DNA of 64,000 nucleotides from Ampelocalamus luodianensis (lineage: Eukaryota > Streptophyta > Magnoliopsida > Poales > Poaceae): assembly GCA_036346255.1 (NCBI GenBank), contig CM070620.1, forward strand, positions 18,836,671-18,900,670, written 5' to 3'. Made by a program: the position numbers and the translations under genes. The stretch's first letter is position 1. The number at the start of each line of letters is the position of its first letter. Below, piece after piece: positions 8,520-19,736 of the stretch. The notes under the pieces are model-generated. The model had not been told where the DNA came from. It saw nothing but the letters and a program-made list of their open reading frames with translations, and ran no database searches.

Positions 8520-11500
8520 ACAAGGTACACCTATTACCCTCTTTATAACTATTGAAGAGGTGGCAGTTACTGCTGCTAAAGGAGCCTTTTGTCTTTATGC
8601 GTGTTCCTTCGTTGAGCCTTGAACCACTGCGTTTCTTAGCCTATTGTCGTAAGTTGCCAAATGCGCCAATAAGTGCTCTCACGTTAGTCACGAGGGAAAC
8701 TGTCATATCCCCCTACCAATTTTGCTGGTCGAGGATAGCCCAAACCGTATGATTGGTCCTATAGTGTCCATAACTGGTCGTTACATAACTCATTTGGCCG
8801 TAGTAGAAGGGATTATGCTTTTTTAAACGTGGTCGTAAGTACATGTCCGTTGTTATAAAGTGGACCCTTAATATGTGGGCTTACTTCTGTAGAGACTAAC
8901 TTTAACTGAAAAATATTGTCCTAGTCAAGAATCTTCGTTAGCTAGTCCCCAACGCTTAAGAAAAAAATTACTTAAGGCTTTATTGTCTTGAAACATGCAT
9001 CAAGAATATTTTCTCCTTCACAATCATTCCAAACATTAATGAGAATGTGGGAGAGGAAAATATTCCGTTTTCTTAATAAAGTATCCAAAGATTGTGGAAA
9101 GTGGGTGGCGGTTGTGGTAAAAAGGGATAAAAGACTCATTTCTTTTACCTTCACCTTTATCCTATTCTCATCGCAGTCTCTGTCTTCAAACCTCCCGCCT
9201 TTGAACTCCTTGTCTCCAACTCTCTTTCTTCCATTCTTCTTTCGATTTTGATCATGGGGGTATTAAGTAAATCGAGCTATTCGAGAGCAAGATTCAAGAG
9301 TTACAAAATGAAGTCTGTCTTACATCTAGGGCTTTGATCAAAGGGACTCCTTGTTGCAACGAAACAACTCCAATTTCTCAAGAAGGGTGGATCATCCTTT
9401 TTGCTTTTTTTTGTGAAATTGGGTTTTCGCCTGCCTAAGAGTGAGTTCCTACCAAATGTCATAGATTATTTTAGGATAGAACTCTTCCACATCAAACCAA
9501 ATTCGATTTTGATCTTTAGTGTCTTTTCGCATATTTGCAAAGCTTTTGTTGGCATTCCCCCCTCTGATCTGTTTTTTTTTTTTTGCAATTTCTATCAATT
9601 CACTCACAAGAATAGAGGTTAGGAGAATTGCGGTAGCATGTATTTCAAGCTACACGACCAAATGATAACAAAATATCCACCCCTTCCAATCCAAGATGGA
9701 TGGCGTGACTATCAGGAGGAGTGGTTCTACTCCGAAGTCCCTAGAGGTAGCCATCTTAAGTACATTGGAAATCCTCCTCCGACCTGTTCTACACAAGATG
9801 TAAAAAATGAATATGCTTCCCTAAAGCTAACAACTAAAGAGAAAAAGACTAGTCGATGCAGTTATTTCTCTCGTGACAGTTGGGCTGATTGGTCAGAAGA
9901 TCATCCATGACTTCCTTCAACACAAGATTAGCCCCCTAAATAAGAGGGTATGTTATGCTGGATACTTGAAGGAGTGAGGACTCGACAAAAGACGATCCTC
10001 GAGGTATGTTACTCTCTAGATTCTAAAGCAATGTTTTAACTTAGTAGCATAAACATTACTAAGTTTATTTGTATCTTTTGCTTTAGAATTGCCAGAGGAA
10101 CAAATCGAAGAAAGGACTTCTAACATGTTGAAGAATGTAAAAGATGGTACAGAGCCTATTTCTTTTGATGACCAGCCTTCTTGCTTGATTGGATCTTCTG
10201 TAGAGCTCATAAATGAACAAATGCAAGTATGCATAAATACACCCTTAATCTTGAATCTTTGCTAACATTGTAGTTGATAAGTTTCTCTTTTTCTTTAGAG
10301 ACATGGTAGAAAGAGGGGTGCTGACTAGGCAAAATCTAACAACCAACCCCCACCAGCTAAAAAGGCCAAAACTATTGCAGCTGGGTCTTCAGAGGTCATG
10401 CTCAAGAGCCAACGACTAGGACAATAGCTGCTACAATAGTCTCTTGGGGTGTTTTGATTGCTGCAACACCGACTAGTGCTACACCGTCCAGTACTCAAGC
10501 TGCTGTTGCCCTGATAGCACTTTTGGTGCTATTCGGTCAAAGCGTCTTCATGACCGACCCCTCAAGTGCAGGAAAAATTGGCAAAGGCTGCCAAGGCTAA
10601 CACAGTGTGCAAAGGAAAACAAAAGAGTAAACCTTCAAAGAAATTTCTTTGTCACCTTCCTTCATTCCCTTGTGTTCAAGTTGAGGGTGACGACATTGAG
10701 GTGGAGGAAGAGATTCCTCATATTTTAGTGAGAAGGCATAGAATTAGCAATCGTGATGTAAATATCTCTTAAGATAAAACAAGTGGTGGTAGCGGTACAT
10801 TGGATGCCACTGATGCCCTATTTTCTTTTAAGACCAACATTGGTCTCTGTTTCAAGTAAGTTATCTAACTTGACTATTTCTTTATTTAATTTTGTGCATT
10901 GTTTACTTAGATAAGTTTATGTCTTTATCTATATCAGCCCTCTGATCACTTCTCCTCATCAAATTATTGGAGCTGAAGGAGAAGAAGCTAGAGAGGAGCC
11001 ATTGCCTGCTCCCATAGCCGAGTTGGCTCGGATCAGCTTAGAAGAGGCAGTAGTGCCCATGATTGAGGCAAAGGAGACCTCCCCAAAAAAAGTACCTGTA
11101 GGAGAAGAAATCGACCGGGTCTCAATTACTGCAGAGGAAACGGTTGAATAGTTCTCAACCACATGAGAGGAGGCAAGTCAAACATAAATGGTCACTGAGC
11201 AGGCTTCGATCACTGAAGTTTTGCCTGTCATAGAGGAAAGGGTTGCGGTTGTTCTAGACTAGAATGCTGGTTAAGATTTAACTCCTCAGCCAATTGATCA
11301 AGTAAGTATTCTTTACCTTTCAATGTGTCATGACGGAGAAATTTCCCTTCTCTCTCTCTCTCTCTCTTTTATTTTTTATTTTGGTTCTTGAATAGGAAAA
11401 TATTCCTCCTCCAAAAATAATTGTTACGTCTGAGACTGGTGCCATGGTGGTATGGAGACCACCTCCTGAGTTAGGGCATGCTCCGACCAGTTCTACAAAA

Positions 11501-12066
11501 GAAGGAGTTGACCAACCAACTATTCCAGATGAACCTGGGTATAGTGAACTAGAGAATCAACTCATAGAATTGAACAACAAGGTAATAATCTCTTGATGTA
11601 AGTCTTTTTAATCTTGATTAGATAGCAGCGAATTCTAACTTCTCATTACCATGTTTATAGAAAACAATCAAAATGCTTGGCATGGGTAAAGCTTTCATGG
11701 ACAATTCGGCCAAAAAGGATACATCTAAGGATGCAAAGATTGCAAAACTGAAAGAGTAAGCTTAAAAGAAAATCTTGTTTTAATTACATGAGTAATGCTG
11801 GTCTTTCTAACTTCTTGTTATCTTAGGAAATTCAAATAGGAAAAACAATCATTTGGTCGAATCATCCAAGACTACGAGAACAAGTTGGTCTTTACCGACA
11901 ATATTCTTTGAAGACTATAAGTTCCAACTTGTTCTAAAGTATGAAAGCCTTAGAGAAAAGATGGAAGTCTCAAGGAGACCGCTCTGAGTTCTCTGAGTTC
12001 AAGTGCCTTGAGGAGCTTAACATAAAACTTTTATGTGTTCTAAAAAAGCATCATGTGGTCTGCGAA

Positions 12067-15000
12067 TGTTGAACCCGGGAGTAAAACCCCCAGATTCTCT
12101 ATCTATTCTACACTAGTACCTGGAACGGTAGCTAGTGTACATAGTAAACAAATATGGTGACATCCACATATCGCAAAATTTTGTTAATAATTATCAGAGT
12201 TTATTACAAGAATGGCTTATAAGTCAACAATAAAAGAATACAACGAAAGACGAATAAGAAATAGTAGGGTCCAGCAAATCTGCCACAGACAATTGACTAT
12301 GATAGCAGCCTATTCATTGAGATCCTCAGTAGTTGTGTAGTTCTTCTCCTCTGAACAATATTTTATTAAGCAAGGGTGAGTACAGAAATGTACTCCGCTA
12401 GTTACACCCAATAACATAATATAACGCAAGAAAGTATAACAAAGGAATGTTTATATGGCTGAGTTTTGCATAAAGCAGCATTTTTAGTTAAATTACATTT
12501 ACTATGTTCCAAAGCAACTATTCTATATCTAAAATTTAATTTGATTTTATTCATCATTTTTGAGTGTATGATAAACCTCCATACACAACTGGTGAAGGAA
12601 TAACCCCCTAACACCAAGGCTAACTGCCCCAATTGGATAAACTATCCAAAATAATCTGTGTTAAAACCATTTTTAAATCAAAACCAAAGTCTAATCCACA
12701 AAAGGCTTTGCTCAGCATGTCCATGACTGTGGACACGACTATTTGAATAGTTTTATACTTTGCAGAGGTTGTATAACTTTACATGAGATAATAAGCTTAT
12801 ATTGTCCGCTTCATACTCTTAGTAGGTGTGCGACTAGGTCATTATCACAAGGCCTTCACAATACGTCATTCCAACGTAGTTATGTCCACCAAGGTTTCGC
12901 TTACTTTGGACTAAACCATCTGTCGGAAGCCCCCTCTTACGCCATGTGGGAATAAATAAAAAATAGGTTATTTTCTGACACCCACACAACGAGATGGCAC
13001 AATCACGGTGGAATGTTGTAAATTATTTAGCGGTATGTTCCATTCGGACTTGTTGTAGTCTGAAGGGCTTTACAATTCGTAGCTCATGACCGACCCTTAA
13101 TTAACTTGGGTGATTTCCAAAAAATAACCTCTAGGCCTCAACCATTCACTAAATTGAGCCCATGCATAAACTGCACCCACCAACTATCTATTTCACCCAA
13201 GAACAAACCAATTTTCATTTTATTTTATTTTTCAAAGTCATAAACTTCTAAGGTACACCAATGCTATGGATATAATTTAAACCACTTTTGATTTTTGATT
13301 GTAAATTCCCAAATCAAATATTTCGGTCTAAGCATGACTAAGCTTTTTTTCTCAAAATATTCTAGTTCATACTATTGTACTAACTAGATTTTATCCAAGC
13401 TAACAAAGTATGGGCATTTCAATGACAAAATTGGCTATAGAAATGTATTGGGATTAACTACAATTTTAAGATAGACATTTAAATTATATTGAATAAAATT
13501 AGCGTGTAGTAAAAATTTAAAATAAAATTTAAATATTTTGAAATACTGGGATCAAATATGATAAAAGGATGTAACTTTCCTTGCTCAATGAATTGTTATT
13601 GTGTAGAAATCTCGCTCTCCGAAGTTATCGAAATCTATACGCGGAAACAAGCCAAATTCAAATAAAACTCAAGTAAAATTCAAATAAACTCCAAATTAAA
13701 TAATTTTAGTATATTTATCTATATTAGGATTTTATATGAATTTAGAAATTTAAATCACTTGAATCGGAGCTCGATCGAAGGAGAACAGGCTGTCGGAAGA
13801 TTCGATTTCACATGAAATGATACAATACAATTTCTGAATTTGTGGATGTATTTTTCAAAAGGAAAATCCACTTATTGCGTCAGCATGACATCAATGAAGG
13901 GATTTGATTTTTCGGCTAAATTATTTTTCTTAAGGAAAATGGATTGAGTCTCTAATAGGTGGGCCCTCAGTCCATAGACCGGGTCCACGGGAATGCCCTG
14001 GTCCACGACGGATCGGGCGCGCGAACTAGTGGAGCTTGCCACGCTTGCATGACACGAGGGCGGCCACATGGATGGTGGTATGCGAGGTGGTGCACACGTG
14101 GCCCTATGAGCGACCACATGGCGATGGCGGCGGCGATGCGCCGAGGATCCACGGTCATCGGTGCTACGCCACAACGGCGGTCGACAACGGTGTCAATCAA
14201 AAGAGGAGTAGGAGCGACTGTTGCACACTTTTGTGGTGAAGGGCACGGCGAGATGGTGGCGGCGAGGAAGAACGTGGCGGCGTGGTTCGGCTCACGGCGA
14301 GACGACGCTGCGGAGGTGGCGAGGTGACCACGAGGTAGAACACGATGGTGCAATTCGATGGTGAGGCGAGAATGTGGCGAAGCTCCATGGGCGACATCAA
14401 GAATGGCAGCAGAGGCGCCATAAGGCTGGTGGCGAAGAACTCCGATTGTGGCGAGGAGGGAGGGAGAGAAGGAATGACCTCGCGGTGGAGAGATGAGGAT
14501 GGAGAGGGGCACATGATGCTCCCTTTTATAGGGGCAGAGGAGGATGGAGGCAGTAGATCGGGCAACAAGATTTGCGGTGGCCATTGCGCAATTCCACAAA
14601 ACCACACGTGAAAAGGGGGAACGGGCCAGAATGGGGTGGCGAAGATCGGGGGTATTAATGCTCACATTTGCGCAAAACAGGGGAGGAAAATCACAGCTTT
14701 GATGAGCTCCTGAGGGTAGCCATGGCGATCGGGTGTGAGCGGCGCGAGGCAAAATAAAGGAAAGGGGAGGAGAAGGGCTGCTGGTGTGGGCAGCAGCGTA
14801 AGAAAAGAAAGAGAGGAAGAGGGTGGTGGGAAGGCTAGAGCACGGTCCGTGCTAGTGAGAGAGAAATGGGCGGGCGGGAGAGAGGTGGCGTGGCAGTTGG
14901 GCCACAGGGAGAGAGTGGGCTAGATGGAGAAAAAGAAAACAGGTCGGTGAAAATGAGTTTCGACCCGAAGAGAATGTAGAGAATTTTAATTGATTTTCGA

Positions 15001-15357
15001 ATTTCAAAAAATATAACAAATCAAATATGCATTTAGAAAATAGCAAATAAATTTCAAAAATTCTGGAAAAATTAACATAAATCCCCTAAGTTATTTTGAA
15101 CTTAATAAAAAAATTTGACTTAAAGTTGGTTTTTATTTTTGCACATAAATTAGTTTTATTTTCTAGAAACTACGAAAACCTTTTTAAAATCCATAAAATT
15201 CAAGGAAATTAATTAAATTTTCTTTTTTAACTTTAAAAACTATAAAATTCAATAAAAATCTTTTAAAATTTTAGAAAATCTAATAAAATAATAAATTTTA
15301 TATTTTAATTAATTTGTTTATTTATTTAATTTTAGTAACAGAACTTTGGGATGTTAA
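12067..15357 (-). mobile_element. Tekay/Del-like gypsy solo LTR (3.3 kb)
   Basis: On the plus strand it begins TGTTGAACCCGGGAGTAA and ends TTTGGGATGTTA, so in minus sense it starts (TG)TAACATCCC, like the LTR at 59572-62840 (3269 bp). Shared internal landmarks include a CTATTTGAATAG block (about 12739) next to CTTTGCAGAGG. No retroelement-internal sequence follows it: the flanks on both sides belong to the same antisense ORF. Target duplication was not found, so ends may be off by a few bases. Long frames at 13872-14752 lie in the GC-rich U3/R portion and are considered non-coding. Confidence 0.75.
14524..14530 (-). promoter_or_regulatory. LTR TATA box
   Basis: Minus-strand TATAAAA (preceded by TGCCCC, followed by GGGAG) sits at the same relative place as TATA boxes in the related LTRs at 27607-27612 and 61933-61940. 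It is probably the LTR promoter. Confidence 0.5.
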
Positions 15358-16469
15358 AACAAAAAACTTGTGCAAGGCCACGACACACTTCTTCGTAAAC
15401 ATAAGGAAGAGACGAAAGGTAAAAAGCTCAATATTATGCTATGCTAAGTGCAAGCAACTCATAGTTATTCAATTTTTCTAGTATTTAAATATTTATATTT
15501 ACATAAACAACTGAAAGATCAAAGGGGCTCCACTTATAAAGAGATATTGGAGAAAAGAGTAATAGAAAATTTTTGATATGAACTTCATGAGAAAAATATA
15601 AAGTTTGAAAAGGAAAAAAGAAATCTTCATGGAAGCAATCAAGAACAACAAAGAATCCAACTCTAGAGCCCTAACTTTTATTTTGACATAGCTAAAGACA
15701 ATTGATGTAAAAGTAAAGTATGTAGAGATTGAACTTATGAAAAGCAAGGCATCTGTTGAAGAATTGGTCGACGATATCAGGTCTCAAGTGAAGCATATTG
15801 TCGACCACCTCCCAAAGATGGTCCAATCTATAAAGACCTCTCTCTAGTCTGTTATAGTCGTTAATGTTAGCACCTTGTTCATCAAGTTGAAGCACTTTTA
15901 CAAGGATGCAGTTGACTTGGAGACACTTATTCCACACTTGAGCTCTGCAGAAGGGATCAAGAAGAATAGCGAGGAAGTAGCTTCTCTTGTAACTGAGTAC
16001 TTGAAAAATGTTAAACTCTTGTTTAAGAAAAACTGATGATTTACATAAACAAAATTGTAATGACGTAAATATTTTTTTCTTGTAATTCTTCTAGTTTGCT
16101 TTGGTATTATCTGGTATGTTACTAGTCCCCGACTGTGACGTGTTTAACCAGTGAAATGGTAAACTTATCATAGGGACTTAGTATTGTGATAAATTAAAGG
16201 CTGACGACCAATATAACCTTCACAAATCACAATATAGGTAGTACTAACCGGAAGCAAGTTCTTAGATAAAGTCAATATAGTGAATTTCCAAGCTGTAAGG
16301 ACTGTCTTATAGAAAAAGTCTATACTAGAAGTTATCTAAAGACCCGATCAGTGACATTGTATATGTTAGGAAACACCTCACCTCATCTCCTCCTTTTGAG
16401 TGAGGGCCATGTCTAAGGCGTCGAGCTCACCGAATCGGAGGGCCTTAGCGCTAAGCCAGCGATAGGCGG

Positions 16470-16700
16470 GTGGATTGCCACGATTGTCGTGTGCAAGCAA
16501 ATGTGTTCTACGCCAACATCGAGGAAATCTTTGGTGGGTGTTTTACAAATGTCCTTATTTCTTAGTAAGTAAACTTGAGTTTGATTTCTTATGGTTTGGA
16601 TGTTTCTCCAGTAGGTATGAAATGTGTGTCTTTGTATTGGCATTTGTGCGGTTTTGTAGGTTTGGAGGATGTCAATATTTCAGTGGGTAGACACCATGGG
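16470..16700 (+). pseudogene. GRF-type zinc finger fragment
   Basis: The translation contains CASKCVLRQHRGN and then WWVFYKCPYF. After a possible short intron comes GGCQYFSG. This fits the GRF zinc finger pattern (spaced Cys, VFYKCP, then C-F-W). The second half lies on a different stretch 100 bp later, implying an intron or insertion. GRF fingers are common in transposon-captured plant sequence. Short and uncertain. Confidence 0.35.
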
Positions 16701-17049
16701 CGGAGCAAGGTGCTTGTGACAATACAGGGGCAAAGGATGGATTAGGTTTGAGCGGAGAATGGAAGTTGTCTTTGAGCAGAGGCTAAACATGCTAGAGTTG
16801 AAGATGGAGCGCATTCGGACCATATCAAGTGGCTAGAAAAGATTATGTGCATGTATCATTGTTGTAATTTATGGCATATTTGTGAAGTAATTGGTTTCTG
16901 TAGTTGTATGCAAAATAGACTTTGTTCATTTCAAGTTCATTTCGATTTAAATTGATCGATTCGATTCGGATGTTTGTCAATCATTGTATGGAAACCGATT
17001 GATCCACATTACAAGTCCATATCGATGCAAATGGCAAGTTCGATTGAGC

Positions 17050-17249
17050 ACATGACCACATGACATTACAGTCCAGAAGCCAACGTGACATTAAGTCCAG
17101 AAACCAACATGACATTACTGATCCGGCTAACCATCCACAAGTTGATTCGAGCGATTCGGTGACCACATGACATTCTGATTCGAGCACATGATCACATGAC
17201 ATTAAGTTAGTACATTACATGACCACTAATTAGTACATTACATCACTAA
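17050..17249. repeat. Degenerate short repeats around ACATGACATTA
   Basis: CATGACATT(A) or close variants occur at least six times, with variants of 'gaccacatgacatt' and 'attagtacattacat'. Such clustering suggests the subterminal region of a DNA transposon, but no terminus was found. Confidence 0.5.
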
Positions 17250-17506
17250 TAATCAAGAAGTATCCTTTTGCTTCTAGTCCCCACTACTAGACTATCAGGT
17301 GCAGCCATATTGGAGTTCTTGCTAGCCTTGTGTTTTCCTTTGCCCTTGTCACTTGCAAGTGGTGGTGTCTGTTCCCCTGGAGCTGGTAGTGGAATTACCA
17401 CTAAACCACCTGTGATAGTTGCATCTATAGCTAAAAAATGTTCAGTAAACATGTTTTCTCGTCTGGTATTCACGGCACAGAAGGTAGTCTCGAAGAACGG
17501 TAACAA
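17246..17506 (-). other. 86-codon frame of unknown nature
   Basis: A minus-strand frame starting MLPFFETTF and ending TRSKRILLDY, with a Pro/Gly/Lys-rich middle (GEQTPPLASDKGKGKHKASK). Its low-complexity basic character and its position beside DNA-transposon repeats suggest the C-terminus of a transposon protein. It overlaps one copy of the duplicated 45-bp block at 17398-17442. No family was recognised. Confidence 0.25.
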
Positions 17507-17549
17507 ATGAATAATGATTGCTGAGAAGTTGTTGAACGAATATTTAATT

Positions 17550-17765
17550 AGTGAAGAATATTGACAAAAATGGTGAGGAATTATATCTGAATATTTGCTA
17601 AAACTATGTTAAAACCGCTAATATATTTAGTGAAGAATATTGACAAAATGGCAAGGAATTATATCTGAATATTTGCTAAAACCGCTAATATTACGACAAT
17701 ATGCTTTAACTATGATTATTACAGCTGAAATTATATCTGAATATTTGCTAAAACCGCTAATTTTA
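17550..17765. repeat. 79-bp tandem repeat, about 2.5 copies
   Basis: AGTGAAGAATATTGACAAAA recurs at 17550 and 17629, each copy followed by GGAATTATATCTGAATATTT and AAAACCGCTAAT. A third partial copy (TTATATCTGAATATTTGCTA) starts near 17730. Confidence 0.85.
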
Positions 17766-18712
17766 TGGCAAGTAGTTCTTCACCCGTGCAAAGAACTTGG
17801 CATACTCTTGCCTAATCCTACATTAGATGCTGCAGAAGATGAAGTAGTCGTCCCACCCTTCCGTCATGCCGTAGCCGGTGCTTGTGCACTGGTGGCCATC
17901 CTCCGGCAGTGCCAAAACCTGGCCCTGTGGCTCGGCCATCTTACTCCACGTCGCCTATTGGACCGCGTCCGTAGTGAGCCTCCGACACGCTTGCACTCCG
18001 GTTGGTCCTTGTAATAGCCCAGATTTAAGGAAGTAATAATATACTTTATGGACAAGAATGAGATGTTGTTCATAACATTCTTATTTATTTTGGAATTTGG
18101 ATGTGTTGTTACAATCTAAAACCTTCCTTTTCTAGCCAAAATCTAAAAACTTGTTGAAACTTCAAAAGAAAATACTAGTCAATGTTGGTATTTAGACCGG
18201 GAAGTATTTCTATTGGAAACTAGATAAATTATTTTAGCCAAAAATGATTTTGGTAGAATTTTTGGAAATTATTTTGACTTTGAGAAAAATATTTGTCTTT
18301 AAATAAACCTACTCGGTTTATGTGAATTAAGTATCTATTTAAAAGGTGAAACAGTGGTTTTCAAAATTTATTTGGGAATATATCATCCCAGTAGCATCCT
18401 TGCAAAATTTCATAATTTTACAAATTTATTTGCTATTTTAAAGCCCTGGTCAAACTTTTGAAGGTTTGAAATGAGTTGGTCAACATTGTCAACTTAACCC
18501 AGCCGCTGGGCACTGTAGCGACCGAGCCATATGGGTTTAGGTCCAAACTGTGCAATCGGACCGCACCCGACACGTTCAGGCGTGCGCCAAACTCCAATGA
18601 CATGGCCGTTGATCTCCTCGTGAACGGTCGAAGATTGCAGAGCTGTGCGAGTCCTCCACGCACTTGATGCAATTCTCACCGTCGGATCTCCATCCTAGCG
18701 CGCTCAGCCTTG

Positions 18713-19300
18713 CCTTTGAAACCACAGTGCGTCATCTCAACTCTCAGCCGTTAGATCCTAATGAGCGGGCCAAATCTAGTGGGCCGTTCGGACCACCCGA
18801 ACACCACATTGAATCTGAGCCCTTGGATCTAAATCGGGCGATCAAGAGTTGTTGTGACTTTCGGGTCACCCAAAAGCCTCTTCAATCTCCACCGTGGGAT
18901 TTTGATCTGATGGACCATGAGTGATTGTGCCGTTCGGGCCATCCCGATGAGCCATACAATATTGGTCGTTAGATCTAAATCTTGCGGTACGCCATTTTCA
19001 GAATATGCCATTTTTAAAATGGTAAAAGCCGAAATCAGCGATAGCCGTTGGATCATTAATGAATCGCCCAGATCGGCGTGAACGTTCGGGTCACCCGAAC
19101 ATCACGTTGAATCTGAGCCATTGGATCCTCAATCATCGGACCAGATCTTGTGGGCCGTTCGGGTTGCCCAAACGCACCACTCAACCTCCACCTTTTGATC
19201 CTGATCGGACGGACCGCATTCTTTGGGTCGTTCGAGTCACCGGACTCCTCTTCAATCTTCACCATTGATCTTAGATCCAACCACGCCGTCCTTTTCAATT
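18713..19300. repeat. 73-bp minisatellite in the LTR
   Basis: The core GTTCGGGTCACCCGAAC or variants start at 18786, 18859, 18932, 19084, 19157 and 19230, spacings of 73, 73, 152, 73 and 73 bp. Each is followed by a TTGAATCT / TCAATCTCCACC block and a GTTGGATC-type block. About seven to eight units in all, one of them degenerate or replaced (around 19005). Confidence 0.85.
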
Positions 19301-19728
19301 CAAAATTCAAAGGCACGTATTAAATTGCGACCGTTGGATTTAAATCCTACGGTATCTCTTCGGCCGTGTGCGCATAGGGTCAGATCCTCATCTGACCGTG
19401 GGATTTGAATCCTACGGTGCTCCTTCTTTCTTGTGGGATTACAACTGGATCTTGATATGGCCGTTAGATTAGAATCGTGCGGCCCATATTGAAAGATACC
19501 GGTTGATGTTCTTTTGATATTGCGAGGGCATGTGTTTTTGTGGCTGACAGTGGGGCCCACATGTCAGTGAGGTGCCTATCTTCCTCCTCACGATCATCTC
19601 TCTTGCCGACTTCGTTCTTGGAGAGGTGGTGTTCATGCGATTTTGGCAAATCTCTCCTTGAAATCTGGCCCTAAGTTACCACCGCATCATCTCTAGAAAC
19701 CTCTCGGTTGCTCTGGAGGTTCAAACTC

Positions 19729-19736
19729 TATATAAA
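19729..19736 (+). promoter_or_regulatory. LTR TATA box
   Basis: TATATAAA followed by CCCTAGC, on the LTR sense strand. It is the best candidate for the U3/R promoter of the 18010-23086 LTR. Confidence 0.6.

Larger units (their letters stand above)
6693..8940 (-). repeat. 3' LTR of the Tat-clade element, split by a solo LTR
   Basis: The parts 6693-6860 and 8525-8940 match the right LTR (34432-35022): shared blocks include TTATCGWGCTTACAG, GGACACAATGAG, GTTATGTTACAAG and ACCCTCTTTATAAC. In minus-strand sense it starts TAACGAAGATTC, against TGACAAGGATTC in the 5' LTR, and ends TTGATCA. Just inside it, TTGGGGACTAGC (minus strand, about 8941-8952) is a purine-rich candidate polypurine tract. Confidence 0.7.
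9254..16036 (+). pseudogene. Antisense extra ORF of the Tat-clade element (Transposase_28-like plus coiled coil), intron-containing
   Basis: Plus strand, opposite to gag-pol. From about ATG 9254 the region 9400-9620 encodes KLGFRLPKSEFLPNVIDYF and FHIKPNSILIFSVFSHICKA, which fits the plant 'putative gypsy type transposon' domain (Pfam Transposase_28). 9640-9910 continues it (DGWRDYQEEWFYSEVP). Later exons give a Lys/Pro/Ala-rich linker (PPPAKKAKT-like, 10340-10380), acidic stretches and a coiled coil. Good GT-AG introns are visible at 10227-10298, 10856-10937, 11302-11395, 11582-11660 and 11756-11826. A 3.3-kb solo LTR (12067-15357) interrupts it. The C-terminal exon (15700-16036) resumes with KSKASVEELVDDIRSQVKHI and ends at TGA 16034-16036. 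In-frame stops (for example near 9334 and 15847) show decay. Function of this protein family is unknown. Confidence 0.65.
16037..17249. other. Gene-poor stretch after the antisense ORF
   Basis: 16037-16390 looks like the 3' flank of the antisense ORF and unassigned retroelement sequence ('tactagtccccgac' near 16121). 16470-16690 holds a zinc-finger-like fragment, listed separately. 17050-17249 holds short degenerate repeats, listed separately. Nothing else could be assigned. Confidence 0.4.

Noticed and set aside
13872..14752. Overlapping frames up to 261 codons on both strands
   Set aside because: They lie in the GC-rich part of a gypsy LTR. The related LTR at 61300-61932 also has long frames but with different translations, so composition explains them.
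17280..17300. CACTACTAG as a CACTA terminus
   Set aside because: It lacks the expected continuation and there is no matching TAGTAGTG end near 24000-24600.
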